A DNA stretch of 64,000 bases from Isoetes taiwanensis. Lineage: Eukaryota; Streptophyta; Lycopodiopsida; Isoetales; Isoetaceae. The DNA is taken from assembly GCA_021234155.1 (NCBI GenBank), contig JAJEKV010000002.1, forward strand, positions 3,552,586 to 3,616,585, read 5' to 3'. How positions within the stretch are numbered: the stretch's first letter is position 1; the number at the start of each line of letters is the position of its first letter. Below the pieces are notes generated by a model that was not told where the DNA came from, did no database searches, and saw only the letters and a program-made list of their open reading frames with translations. Positions 44,979 through 58,000 of the stretch are shown piece after piece. A program made the translations under genes and the position numbers.

Positions 44979-46548
44979 TGTGACATTTTAGTATAACATA
45001 CGGTATGAATACATATATTATCTTTTACGTCCGTCAGTACATGTCGACTTCAGGCGACATGTACAAACGGCAAAGTAAAATGAGGTGTATTACCCTAAGT
45101 GCGACCTTGTGAACCATTATATTGCACATGTTAAGGCCACATGTGAATATAATATCTTTGCCATGTGGCAATAGCCCGATTGACCAAAGGGCCCAGCCCA
45201 AAATTAAAGTGGGGATAAAGGGGCATAAACCTAAAAGGAAACCCTTTGGGTTTCCGGCCCTATAGGTCGGATTGGAGCGGCGGTGGGCGCCATTTACACG
45301 AAGAGTAGCGAGAGGAATCGAATTCCTAGGTTGCGGCTTCGATCCAAGACCGGCGGTCTCGAAATCAGCGGCATGGGCGCTTTGAGAGAGGGGAGCCAGC
45401 CAAGAAGCGGGTTAGTGGTTGATCAGATAGTTAGATCAAGTTTTTCAGCCCCTCATTCCATAGGATTAGTATCCATTCTTAGCTATAAATGACCCTCTGA
45501 CCTAAGAATGATAAACACTAACAAAGGAACCTAACCATGTATGATTAGGTAGATTAGAATAGATGTATTCTATTATTTTGGGTTACTGTTGTGTTGATGT
45601 TTTGACATTCTATCGCCACTCTTGTGTATTGGGAAGGGGTAGAGACCCGAGCCCAAGTAGATGGATGATCCTAGTTTTGCCCATTAATTCCTAATTAATG
45701 CAGCACGTGCATAAAACCACGCTTGTGGGTGGGTAGAACTGAACCCGGTGACAAGGGAGGTCTTGTCTAATCCTGGTTGATCCCTCAAGTGCGTGGCGGC
45801 AGTGAGGGGGAATGTTGTGAGCCAGGGCCTAATGCCACAGCAACTGCGTGAGGGGGGGGTGGGCTCACCGACACCTCTTGGAAGCGTCGTCGTCTTCTAG
45901 GGGTTCAAGTCATTATCTCTGGCTTGTGGCTCTGGCTGCTTTGTGATTGGCATGAACCTTACGGAGGGGAGTGATCCCCTCCTCATGCCTCATCGGGGCT
46001 GGGGAGATGCAACCCGTGGCATTAGCCCCTCTCGGCTATTCACCCGGCGAGCCCCGGTGAGGCTCAATACTTTTTCGGCCCTATCACCAAAGTATGCACG
46101 AGGGAGGCGGATGGAGTGGACTACCCAGCGACCATGTTCTATGCCCGGTAAATCCATTTTGCCACGAATTACATGCATTGTTATCGGGGCCCGGCCAGCC
46201 GTCAGTCTTTCCCCAAGAGTGCGAGGCACGGGTAGGATTTCCCCATGTTGTGTTGATGTCTTGATGTGTGTGCGACTCTTGTGATATGGTGGACCACCCT
46301 TGAGAGTGGGTATGTTGTTGTTGATTGATGTCATGTGCTCATGTTTTATTTACGCTTCCGCGGCTAGATCGATCAGGGCAGGGCGGGATGAATGACCGCG
46401 TCCATTCTTCCCCGTGGGTTCTTAACCACCATCAAAAGAGCAGATGTTGAGTGGACGGACCTCCGCGTCGGCCGGCAGATGCTGGTTTGAGGGATGATCT
46501 CGGTTTGTATCTGATGGGGGCATCATATATGGTGGGGCGTCCATCCGA
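44979..46548 (+). repeat. 5' long terminal repeat
   Basis: Begins TGTGACATTTTAGTATAAC directly after LINE coding sequence and ends at the primer-binding site. It matches 62705-64000 through the end of the window. Long stretches are identical (for example around GTGCGACCTTGTGAACC and GGCCACATGTGAATATAATA) and others differ mainly by one- or two-base indels. Reading frames inside it, such as 45943-46284 and 45990-46334, are shared with the other copies and are not genes. Confidence 0.8.
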
Positions 46549-46560
46549 TGGTATCGAGCT
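46549..46560 (+). other. Primer-binding site
   Basis: TGGTATCGAGCT differs from the usual plant initiator-tRNA-Met site (TGGTATCAGAGC) by loss of one A. It lies exactly where the LTR homology should end. Confidence 0.6.
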
Positions 46561-46800
46561 CTCGATCTTGGCGGACCGGGGATCGACAGCGGCCAAGTAA
46601 TCTATAGGAACTAACTAATCTAGACATTCAGTCTTGGAGATAAAAGCCCAAGCACAAACCTCGAGTAGCGGGAAAATTTTTCTTCCCAGGGTAGAGTTAG
46701 TAATTATCTAGGATTAGCATAATTAGAGAACGTAAGTAAGATAGAACACATAAGAGAAAAGCACCTAAGAGGGCCTACAAAAATTCAGGCGCTTTCGGCC

Positions 46801-47888
46801 GACACTCCAAGAGTGCGCCAGGAACATGTTAGGTCCAGACCTAATGGGCCTCTCGCGCACTCTTAGAGTGGTCACCCCATATGAACCCTAGAACTTGGCC
46901 TTAGGAACTCAAAATGGTAAAATAAAAGATGAAATCCCAATTAAAAAGCTCGAAATAGCTAGATTTGTATGTTGAAACATCGAAAAACATTAAGTACAAG
47001 TCATTTTTGGAACAACACCTCCAAGAGTGCGCCAGAGTATAGTTAGGTCCCAACCTAACCCCCTCCTCGCGCACTCTTAGAGGGGTCCCTAAAAGTGACC
47101 TCGAAAATTGATCATAACTTTCTCGAATTGTAAAAGTAATGATAGTGGGAAACGCATGTTAATTTGTGTAAATTGGATAAGTTTAGAGCAAAGAGCCGAC
47201 ACCTCTAAGGGTGCGCCAGGGCATAGTTAGGTCTGGACCTAACACCCTCCTCGCGCGGGTTCGAGGGAAAATAGTTGAAGAAGACCTAGCTTCGATTCGA
47301 GATATGGAGGATTTCATCAACAAACCAAGAAAATAAGCAAGGCAGAGATGGAGGTCGTGCAATACTTAAAGATTCAGCAGCATGCCTCCATGCAAAAGAG
47401 TCACGCTTCAACCAAAGGACATGAGACTGGCCAAATACATCAAGAGGACAGATAAATAGAACAGAAGCTACCTTTTGTAACTAATAGGCTTATATGTAAA
47501 GTGTGAAAAATTTTTGAATAATAAGGATATATAGCTGTTTAAAACGTGCATTGGATTAAGTATAGTAGTTAAGGAGCAAATGGGAAATTTTGGGTAAAAG
47601 AGGCCAACACCTCTAAGGGTGCGCCCGAGGGCATGGTTGGGTCGGGACCTAACACCCTTCTCCTTTGTCTTAGAGGGGTCCGACCAAGCTAGGCCCTTGA
47701 TCGACCACTTACACTCTCCAAATGAAGTAAATAAGCAAAGAAACTTTGCGTTAAGAGGAAAATAAGTAGAAATTCAAATCTTTGAACTTGTTCTTGGCAT
47801 CCATTAGGCATAGATAGACCAACACCTCCAAGAGTGCTTGAGAATACTTAGGTCCCAACCTAACACCCTCGCGCACTCTTAGAGGTCA
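46801..47888 (+). repeat. Five spaced palindromic units in the retroelement leader
   Basis: Units lie at 46801-46873, 47014-47088, 47198-47267, 47606-47681 and 47821-47888. Each has an outer inverted pair, for example CTCCAAGAGTGCGCCAG with CTCGCGCACTCTTAGAG. Each also has an inner one: TTAGGTC-CA-GACCTAA in unit 1, GTTAGGT-CCCA-ACCTAAC in unit 2, GTTAGGTC-TG-GACCTAAC in unit 3, GTTGGGTC-GG-GACCTAAC in unit 4, and TTAGGT-CCCA-ACCTAA in unit 5. The inner arms stay complementary, or G-U pairable in RNA, while the loops vary. Sequences between units (roughly 110-340 bases) are unrelated to each other by eye. The array begins about 240 bases after the primer-binding site, where packaging or dimerisation signals lie in retroelements. 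That role is inference. Confidence 0.85.
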
Positions 47889-50800
47889 GATGTTTCAAAC
47901 CCCATAGCTTGCTCTGAGCTCCAAATGCTGAGAAATTTGTTGCAATAGGACCGTTAGACAGCCTAGAATCCATTTATGACGTCAAATTAGGCTAGAAATT
48001 CAAACCCCAGCTCAAAATGAGCAAAATTGCTCAAACCCTTGGTGTTTTTTTCCAAACTATGGTTTGTTTGTAAATAGAAGCATACCCCATTAGTACCTCA
48101 CAAGTATTGCTCTTGGCTCAAAGCTGATGCCTTACTCCTAGATAGAAGTGCCCAAGAACACCCCCTTTGTTATAGTCATCTAGACCTCGGCATAGCAACC
48201 CAAGTCCAAGCTTGTTGGTACATCATCTCTGCTCATGCCAAAGGCATAAACCTTGACCTAATTTTGTGTCCTTCTAATAGAGTTTGACCTATCGGCCGCC
48301 ATTGACACTCCCTATTGCGGGGATACCTAGAAAGGGCTAGAGTCTAGAGCTGCCCAAGTCACTCCATGTGTAGGGTGGACTCTCCCAAACCACCAACTTT
48401 GCTAGGACCTTAGGTATGCCTCAAACATCATGGAGGTTTTGCAAACAACCCTCATTTCATGCCATACCACCGTCCTAATGTCCATAGACTTGGAGATTAT
48501 AGATATGTCTCGATGTCTTTGCTTGAGCCATCTTGCTTGCTTATAGAGTCCAAAATGTTGTAGTGAGCCCTTCAAGTGGACCCTTAGACTCTAGAATATC
48601 TGGCGTTGCTTTATCTGAGGGCGAGCCACAGAAAAAGCTAGAAGCGCCAACTTCTTGAAGACATCAAAGGTCCCGGCCGATGTCACCAGACAGATAAGGA
48701 GAGGAGACCCGAAAAAGGCGGACCAAGAGAGGGAAGCACAACGACAAACACCTCAATGACAAGCGGTAGAAACGGGACACCAGGCCTATCATCAATCTTC
48801 ATCAAATGGGAAGAATATTTGGTAACCAAGCGGCATCAAAATTTTTCTAGATGTCAACCTCCCGGCTACCGTCCACGAGGTCACATCCCGAAAAGAGGAT
48901 CTCGGCCGCCTTCACCAACTCGGCCTTTACATGAGTTTCAAATGGAAGAATGCAAGGCAAAAATCTGGTGCGGGGAAGGCGTTAGACATCGATGCCCGCG
49001 TTGGCATCACGAGCTAAGGTCGAGAGGGCATAATCTTTCATCGAGAAGATAAGTCATGGCGACACATGGCGTATAGAAGCCGTAGGGAAGACAACCCACG
49101 ACCTTGCAGCCCAACAGCTCAAGCGAATGTAATGCAAGCGTCAACAAAAGGAGCAACCAAGCTAGGCAAGCACAAAGCACCTAAAGGCTGACGGGGCGAG
49201 CTTCCGGCTCCCTTGCTGCAGCGAGGAGAACTTTCATCGGTTCCAAAAGTAGGAGACCATGAGGGGAAGGAGGCGCTGCTCGGGGAAAGGAACATCTCAA
49301 CTTGAGCGCCTATATCGGCGTGGGGGCAAGATCAAGGAGGAGAATATTCCCTTCGAACAAATTAGGGACCCGAAACACCTAGAAACCAAAGGAAGGGCGA
49401 CTTTACTACGTCGGCCAGGAGTGTGAGACTTCGAATGGATAGGATCAAAAGGGCGGAGGAGCGACCTAGCCGGCGGTACAAATCACAAAAGGCAACCAGA
49501 AGTAGCTAGGGTAGGTGCAATGGAGATGACCACACTTCCAAGCACGGGGAGGGCACCTCGAATGAAGCAAAGCCCAATCAGCGAGCTCGAGAAATTCAAC
49601 CTACGGGAGGAATGACAATGCACGCCCTCTGAGCCACGATCTCGAGCTTGAAGACATTCAAGACGCCCAGGCGGCAGCGGCCGGTGATCAACCGATCAAT
49701 GGCACCTTTCCATCGGCAACCTTACAGCGACCTGCGCATATAGGGGCGTTGGCGGTCATCGCATTCCTTACGGCGGACATACACATTAAGGAGGAGCATC
49801 TTTTCAAGGGATCACATCGGCGAACACTCTTGCGCTTGGGGTGGCGAGCTTTCGGATCGACATGAAGCTCAACAATAGTAGCGGCATCTCAAGGAATCGG
49901 TCAGCGAGCGAAAAGATGCGGCAAAACCGAAGGATCAAAAGCAGCGATAGGAGGAGGGAAACCCTAAAGGAGTATAAACATTTAAGTAGATCTTAAGTAG
50001 TTGTTTTTGAAAAAAAGTGGATGAATTAAAATCCCAATGTAAATGCGTATATGTCTATTGTATATCTCGGGTGCTCCACGGATATAGTGGAGAAACATGA
50101 GTTTAAAGTCATGTTTTCACAGTTTAAGCACTTAGATCGGGGAAGCTCCTTCACTACGACTACCAAATGAAACAAGGAAGCACAACTATAGCTCAAGATC
50201 AAAATGGAAGAGCAAGTCTGAGGGAGAAAGCGACCCGAGCCCAAGCAAACCTTGACTCCAAACACTTGGGAGTGCCCTCAAATGAGACCGCTCGTCCACC
50301 CAATGTCGGAATAAGAACAATACCGGTCATGTCAAGATCATCGGCTACACCGAGGGGCATCGTCGGTAGCACCACTACCTCTTGTGGCGGCCCGGCAACA
50401 CTTGCGAACTTATGACCTGAGTGGCCTCAACAATAGAAGGAGGAACGACCCGACATCAACGAGCCAACTAAGAAGGCAACATCTTGACAACCATAATTCC
50501 ACCTTGTGGTAATATAGGGTGATGCGCTATGACACGTGTATTAGATGGAGATGCACTTAGTACCATGGTATAAATTAGTGGCTATTCTTCGCCATTTGGC
50601 TAAACTTTGGGCTTGACCATTAGGGTTTTGGCGATTTTTAATAGGATAAAAATCTCAAAAAATAAAGAACTTTAGCCAAACCTAAATGAGGTTCTTCAAA
50701 TTTTCTGAAAGATTCGCCAAAGTATCTACAATTTTTCAAGGTAATTTGCTTACTTTAGCCAGATTTTACTAGTTTTAGTTCAATTTTTTCACAAATTCCA

Positions 50801-52357
50801 ATAAAACTCCAAAACTCTTGTAAATATGGCTAAAGTTTTGGTTTTTCTTTCTAGAAACTTTAGCCAAAGTATGGTTAGAAATTAGAGGAATTCCATGCAA
50901 GTATAGCCAAACCAAGTTCATGGTTTACAATTTGAAATTTCTTAATTTATACCTTGTGCACTTACGAAAGGCACTGCGACAAGGAGATATGCCTTCAACA
51001 ACTAGGTGGAAGAGAAGAAGCCAATCATATCTCCGACATGTGGCACGTCAAACGCCCAAGGTAGAAGCATTCGACACCTTAACGACAAGGATAGCAACTG
51101 AAGCACCTTCGGCAAAAAGAGAGTTCAAGATAATAGCGGGCTATTTAGCGACAAGAATTATATCTAAAAGGCGGGTGCTTCTTCAACTCAAGGATCAAGC
51201 TGCCTTGATATATAAGGATCCATCATCCAAACAATATAGCCAGCGGGGAGGAGAGCCCGAAGCTTTACTTGGCCAGGAAGGGCATGCATAGGGGACAAAG
51301 GTCGGGAGGCGAAAAGGCTGGAGAAGTGCTAGCAACCGAGGCATTCCACCAGCGAGCTCCTAGAAGGCAGCGGGGAGGATCAAAAGCGGCGGGCACAATC
51401 AAAACCATGGAGAATTTACCTCAAGACAAAGAAAACGGCATATACTTTCTTGAAGCGTGACAATGTCCAAGCCGTGTGGGGGGATCAAACAAGGAAGATT
51501 GGGCTTCGATGGAGAAACAATTAGGTGGCCCAGGCGAGCCGATAACTACCAGCGGACTTGCATGCAACTTGGTGAAACCAAGGATGGATGATTCAAGAAC
51601 AACGGCGAGAAGAAAATAACTTCTGAGGGGTATAGCCAAAGGAAGTCGCGCCGCGACCTCAAGAGGCGCCTCAAATAGCTTCAAAGTATCATGAAGGGGA
51701 ACAATTACGCTGAAACGAGGATCGGGAAAGCGGTGAAATGTCGAAGCATCAGCGACCCGGCCTGCCTTTAGTTAGAATGTGATGCAAAAGCGTGTTGTGC
51801 CATAGCCGACAAACATCGGAGGGCCCAAGTATATCAACAAGTTACCGGTGCGGTGGCGTACAAATAGGAGGATATAGATCGTCAACACCATTGCAAGGGA
51901 GGAATTTCAGGATGACATTACCAAGGAGTAGGTGTGCAACTCAAAGGGGAGACACAAGGGGGACTTAATAGCTCTAGTAGTAATTGTAATAGTCGAGGAA
52001 ACAATATGGGATATAGAGTCATCCTTTAGCTACCAAGACAAAAAGAGTTCAAGATGAAAGATCTTTTCAACGGCGCCACCTTCACCCTTTTGAAAAGCGG
52101 CATGGAAGATTTCAAGTGACCAACTACACCATCAAAGACCCGCAAGGAGGGCTTCTAGCAGACAAAGTCAACCTCTACATCAAGAGGAGCCACCGTCAAG
52201 GGAGACCAAGGTATCGAGCAGCTTCGAAAAGAGCGTTACCTTGCTACTTCAAGCGAACAGCGAGTGGATGAGCTTCTAGCAAGCTCAAGGATCAAGGCCA
52301 TGGGGCCTAATAGGTTAAATGTATGGATGGTAACATCCACATTGGGATTAGAAGGCA
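47889..52357 (+). other. Retroelement interior without recognisable gag-pol
   Basis: From about 48,600 the + strand becomes purine-rich (AAGG, GGCA, CAAG words), as is common in decayed Ty3-type interiors. Open frames at 48756-49052, 50920-51291 and 51269-51460 carry no zinc knuckle, protease, polymerase or integrase motif that I can recognise. The many frame changes may hide such domains. Confidence 0.4.
50580..50910. mobile_element. Candidate MITE with TTTAGCCAAA motifs
   Basis: GGCTATTCTT at 50580 is matched at the other end by AAGTATAGCC (50901-50910), inverted with one mismatch. TTTGGCTAAACTTTGG near the left end is answered by ACTTTAGCCAAAGT near 50860, and related GCCAAA words occur between. 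The segment is AT-rich, unlike its GC-richer surroundings. The target duplication is not clear. Confidence 0.4.
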
Positions 52358-52370
52358 TTTTTTTTTTTTT

Positions 52371-52898
52371 TTATTGTACCTCTTTTCTAGCTATGCAGTT
52401 GGGAATAAGAGACCATATGCTCCTGTAACATCTCATATGACATGGAAAAAGACCTTATGAAGGCTGTTTGGTATTGTTTTCATCAATCAATTATTGTACT
52501 GAGATCCATAAGATCGTAAACAATAGGAAGAGCAAGATTTCAAACTGAGGTAAGAAGCATTTGCTTTTTATCTTTAGACATGTGGAATTAATCGGATAGA
52601 GATAGTCTAAGCTCTGGAGATTCTAGTTATGCGTAACTATCCTTGGTTTCAAGGTAGGAGATATCAAATAAAATATTTTTGCTTCTTATTCTTAGTCCAT
52701 ATGGTTTATCTACATATTTATGAAAACTGGTTGCAAGTAAAGTGTTTTTTATAAAAGATTAATTATTTAACGTCTGATCAAGTCTAGGCCTAAAAGAAAA
52801 GGGCACCTATTTTCTTTTGGGGCTGCTAATTGGCCTTTAAGTTCCGAAGGCATCGGAATGGTAAGGTAAAAGTCTTTATTGACTTAAAAAGTTTTTTT
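52371..52898 (+). repeat. Direct repeat copy 1 (about 530 bases)
   Basis: Nearly identical by eye to 54444-54985. Copy 1 follows a run of 15 T (52358-52372). It lacks a 14-base segment that copy 2 has after CAAGTAAAGTG. At its right end it continues from AAAAAGTTTTTTT into ATTTCTACTTCAG, whereas copy 2 runs into a long poly-T tract there. No open frame of note. Confidence 0.9.
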
Positions 52899-54443
52899 AT
52901 TTCTACTTCAGTTTCCTGGTTATACCAGGGACTTGGACTTGATCTACTTTTCAGGTGTGACTACTAAAGCTTTGAAAATCTATTTTTCAACTTACATATG
53001 TGTTGTATGTGACATAGAAAAAGGAGGAAAGAAAATGGCTGCAACAGGACATGGAAAAGATATTAACATCACAATTTATGGAAAACACTCGGACCAAAGC
53101 AGAAAACAAATAATGTCACTTGATGACATTGAAGCTGAACTCTAGTGATGACCGTGTAAGTCCAGTTTCTAACTTTACATTTATTTGCTTGAATGCAATG
53201 TAAGTTACTGCCTACCTTGGGTTTTTCTGGTACTGGTTTCCCCTTGGTAGGTATGAGAGTTAACAAAAACCTTCCAAATCTTAAACATATGGGCAGAAGC
53301 CTTTACAAAATCCAAATTTATCAAGGCATTTGCCAATAAAAAGGAAAGTTACACTGTTGAGATGCTCAACGGATTCTAGGCTGATATAGAATCAAAGAGA
53401 CATAAAATGATCTCCAAGCGCTATCTGTAAGTAGCTACTTTTTGTAATTTTTCAGTTTTGGAGAACAGAAGTGGAAAAGTACATATGCATATACGTTGAA
53501 ATCCTATAGTAGCATCTGCGGTGCAAGTGGCTGAATGGTTGCATTTTGCAGTAGCGACATGACATTATCATGGGAATTTTTGTAAGTAACAACATTTAAT
53601 TTTACTTTTGCTTGAATATGAAATGGAAAGAATGGCAATAGTGAGGGTAGGGCCCTTGTGTTACAGCAGGGTCCTACTCTCCTTGCTGTAACTAGATACT
53701 TCTACTACTATTAATCTAGAAAGCAGGTGGCCCCCTGAACTACGGTTGGAGGAAGGGTTTTTTATTATCAAATGTTAATAGATACATCTATGTATGGCAA
53801 AGCACGTATCTCTAGTCTACTCATTTTTATGCCAAAAGTTAGAAAGCTAAGGGTTATTTTAGATATGCATGTGATCTTTCCATGCATGCATGTAGTGCCA
53901 AATGTCATCAAGCAAAAAAAAGAGCTTGCATGCACTTGTGCATTAACTTGCTTGAGGCATACATTTTATCTATTATTATGTACTCTTGCATGCTTTTCCA
54001 AGTGGTTGATAATGGCACCATTTTTGCCAAAAAAAGATTATGGAAACTTACTCAAGGCATACGTTCCATGTGCAATGTGCGGGACATATCAATAAATATA
54101 AGGGTTCTCTTTTGCTTCTACAAAGACCCTATTTGGCCGTGTTCTTCATTCCGGCATTTGATGCACGCAATACAGGGATGCTCTCTTCTAGCATTCAATC
54201 TTATTTTACTGGGATCTTCTTTAGCAGATTCAACCCTTTGAAGATTCGCTTGGCACAATCTGGCCATGCTCTTTACACATACATGTTCAGCTTTTGTCGA
54301 TACCATCTATAGATGCCATTCGAAGCTTTTGGAAAATTTCTGGAGCTGAAAACAACTGATGGAGGAAACATACAATATGATGGAGTGCAAATTTTAACTC
54401 TGCTGATGTCTATGGACACGAGGCTTCAATTCAGGAGCAAACG
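52899..54443. other. Spacer between the two direct repeats
   Basis: Contains overlapping short + strand open frames (53772-54312 in three frames), one of which reads into copy 2 (54313-54501). A short frame at 53035-53145 reads MAATGHGKDINITIYGKHSD. None resembles a known protein. The part around 53,880-54,030 has a diverged relative at 58,440-58,600 (shared CATGCTTTT, AAGTGGT, GATAAT words in order). Confidence 0.4.
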
Positions 54444-54975
54444 TTATTGTACCTCTTTTCTAGCTATGCAGTTGGGAATAAGAGACCATATGCTCCTGTA
54501 ACATCTCATATGACATGGAAAAAGACCTTATGAAGGCTGTTTGGTATTGTTTTCATCAACAATTATTGTACTGAGATCCATAAGATCGTAAACAATAGGA
54601 AGAGCAAGATTTCAAACTGAGGTAAGAAGCATTTGCTTTTTATCTTTAGACATGTGGAATTAATCGGATAGAGATAGTCTAAGCTCTGGAGATTCTAGTT
54701 ATGCGTAACTATCCTTGGTTTCAAGGTAGGAGATATCAAATAAAATATTTTTGCTTCTTATTCTTAGTCCATATGGTTTATCTACATATTTATGAAAACT
54801 GGTTGCAAGTAAAGTGGTTTGTCTCCAATGTTTTTTATAAAAGATTAATTATTTAACGTCTGATCAAGTCTAGGCCTAAAAGAAAAGGGCACCTATTTTC
54901 TTTTGGGGCTGCTAATTGGCCTTTAAGTTCCGAAGGCATCGGAATGGTAAGATAAAAGTCTTTATTGACTTAAAA

Positions 54976-54985
<10 letters not shown>
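54444..54985 (+). repeat. Direct repeat copy 2 (about 540 bases)
   Basis: Second copy of the 52371-52898 block, about 2.07 kb downstream and in the same orientation. It has the extra 14-base GTTTGTCTCCAATG segment, and a few other single-base differences are visible. Its right end runs into a poly-T tract of about 35 bases (54978-55012). Confidence 0.9.

Positions 54986-55012
<27 letters not shown>
54978..55012. repeat. Poly-T tract
   Basis: About 35 consecutive T. The sequence to its left is direct repeat copy 2, and copy 1 has only seven T at the same point. The tract may be the poly-A tail of a - strand retroposon extending to the right, or a simple slippage expansion. Confidence 0.8.
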
Positions 55013-55014
<2 letters not shown>

Positions 55015-58000
55015 CACACCAGCCCTCTTAGGGCCTCTGACCTTTCCTCAAATTCTAGCCTATCCGCGTGTAATTTCCATGTCATCAAAATCGATGTGGT
55101 CTATTTTGCACCATCGGATCTCTAGTTTTAGAAATCTAAGGCCGGGGGAAATTAGAAATTAGTGAAAAATGGGCATGGAGATGGGAAGAGTCGCGATCAT
55201 TATCCCAATTCCCCTAATTGCGTTCTCCTCCTCCTTTCCATGTCTTTCCATTTCTTTCCTACCTCCGTTTCTGCTTCATAGACCTTTGCTCTCTCCCTTG
55301 CGCCATTCTTCCGGTTATTACGCATCTCACATGCCATCTCTATCTTGTGTGCACCTTTCTTACTCTCGTCCTATTGCACTTAGATTAGGGAAGCTTTTGT
55401 ATTTTCTTATTTTTGGCCTGCTCTTTGTGCTGCCATTTTTCTATACCGGATTTTGCTTCATTTCTTGCTATGCAGACTGGCCAAGGATTTTGGAAGAATG
55501 TGTTTGATCAGCCTCAACCATCTCGGCTTCCCATGGCGGTGTTTTGTTTTGATTGACGCCTTTGAAGGTCTGAATTCAGGATTCATGGCCGAGCTTGCAT
55601 TTTGACTGGCCTGAGATTAATCCTGCCAGGGCCTGCTTATTTGATCGACCTCCAGAACTCTGTGCAGAGTTCATGGCCGGCTAAGTTTGTGTCCTTTGTT
55701 TAATAATATTGCTTGTCTTGTCTGCTTGTGTACCGCCAAAATAGTCGGAGACCTCTCCTCTGCCTTCCATAATTTTTTAGTCCACCTTCAAAATGGCGGA
55801 GCGGGCAAAGCAGTGAATCCGCATTTTTTCACTTCCAGCTTTGGCCACTTCAACATTTTTTCAGTTTAGGTTAGGCAGAAGGGCGGTTTTCCAGCTCTTC
55901 TCTCTTCTGTTTTAGTTTTAGCATTTGAAGCATGCTCCTAAGTTAATTTCATCCTTGCAATGTTAGAGTCCGGATAGCAATCAATTGGAGATTCAAGGAA
56001 GTGCTAAAATGGTAAAATGGTTTTGCAGATGCCTCTTACATATTCTAAAACCTTATTCTCTTTTACGTAAAAGCTTCCGGTTTCTTTAGTGAAGAAGTAT
56101 TTATCGTCGATGCGGTTACATGTGAAGAGTGAAATAGAGGTAAATGGTGAAGCTCAGGCTATGGCATAAGCGGGTTGCTTTACGGTTTGGTTTTGTTACA
56201 AAAAACATATATATCAATTGAGAGATTACATCACGACAAACTCAATCCAATGGGGAAATTGTTTATAGATCTGGCATTCTTTTGAGTTCACGTGACCTAC
56301 ATGTACATTATTTTACACTCTAGAGGTTTTTGGAGTTTGCTACAAGTTGGCTTATTGGTCTTTACATGTAGTAATGTCATCTTGATCTTACATTTGAGTA
56401 TGAAATTGTGCGAGAATAAAAGGCAAACCACGGTTTGTACTCGGACAAAATTTGGAATAGCGAGAAACAAAATTAAGCATTCACGGGGAACCATTCAACT
56501 CTGCAAAAAGATTGATGCTAGCATCGAGGGGTTTTTATGTACCATATCATCGACCCTCTGAGGAGGCGAGAATATCTAATTATGTAAAGATGATGGCTAT
56601 TCTTAGATTGTACATTGCTATCCTTTTAGCGGGATTTTTTGATAATTTGGGGATGAGGTTTTTGCGGATGGACACAACTTCATTTCTTGGCGATGCTCCA
56701 CGAAGGAACTCGCAAGCGATTCTTGATCTTCATAATGAGCTAGAATGCGCTTCTCTCGCACAATAACCCTTCTGCGGTACCCTAATGTTGTGGTATTTTT
56801 CAGCAGGACTAAAGGCGAGTACCACGTTCCCCGAGCCTCAAAGGCATTATTTTGTCAACTTTTGCTATTTTTAGCGTTATGCATTTAATCTTTGTATGAG
56901 CAATAGAAATCGTATTTTAACTTCATTGTATGGTACTATCGATTTTGCATCTCGATTTTGAGCGCTTGCTTCAACATGAAGATGAATGTTGATTTCTTTG
57001 TTTGCTTATAAGCAAATGCATGAATAGGAAAACACACGCATTGCGGCATTGCGGATGGAAGGGTTGATTTGTCATTATTTTTTGTTGCTAACTCTTATCG
57101 AGCAATTTCCTTTTACGCCCCAAACCACATCCTTGCTTTTTCCCCCCAAGGTAGATCCTTGCTCTGCCAACTCCTTGCTATCTGCGAAACCATATCCATA
57201 TTTCAAAGTTTCATTTAATTAGACTAAACTAATCACAAAACCTTAGTTCCTTCCAGATGATGGCTCCTCTCCTTCCAAATGTCATTTTTACCTTTCATGC
57301 CCATGGATTTGACCTTGCTCAATGTTACCCCTATGTTCCTTGCTTAATGCCATCCTAATATCTATGTCTATGGAATTGGAACTCACTCACTATTGCCTAC
57401 TCTTTTTAGCACCATTGTCTTGATAGATTGGACTTCTTTGAATATTGTCTCAAGTGATTTGCAATTTGTAATCATATGAAAGGAAAGTATGCACCACATG
57501 TGGCATTGAAATGTTTAGACTTCGGTTGCAATGAAGTTCTTAGCTCCTTCCCCTTTCCTTGTTTGCATATCGCATTAGCAATTTTGTTCTTGGAGCTTCA
57601 GGTGTTTATGGAGCTTCATTTACCTTATCAATTTTGAGGTGTATTAGCGTTGGTAACTTTTCTTTTTTTACATGTTTGCCATGAAGATACATTTTAAGGT
57701 TAATACTTTAACTATTGTTTGTTTTGATCCTTGAGATTCTCTAGAAGATTCCCATATTGAACATGTCTTGCCATGTTAATCCTTATTTCCACTCTTGTCT
57801 GCCTCTGTTTCAGGATGTCTTGTGTGTGTCTTTGTTCTCGACTCGATCAACCAAGAAGTATACATTTATCTTCGTACCTACCAAGTCTAAATACCTAACC
57901 AATTTGACCTTGCCAAAGCCTTCTGGTGTGCCTTTTGCTAGTTTTTTTTTTTTATTACCAAGTACAGACTTTGAGCAGTAGCTAGGATATTATGTTGTGC

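Noticed and set aside
45943-46334. Two opposing open frames of about 113 codons
   Set aside because: Part of the LTR. The frame is not preserved in the 3' LTR copy.
46801-47888. CRISPR-like array
   Set aside because: The units are palindromic, unequally spaced by 110-340 bases, variable in sequence and lie within a plant retrotransposon leader.
52371-54985. Direct repeats as the LTRs of a small retrotransposon
   Set aside because: No TG...CA ends, no recognisable primer-binding site after copy 1 and no polypurine tract before copy 2.
55169-55507. 112-codon frame with apparent signal or membrane segments
   Set aside because: T- and C-rich DNA next to a poly-T tract explains the hydrophobic composition. 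No family was recognised.
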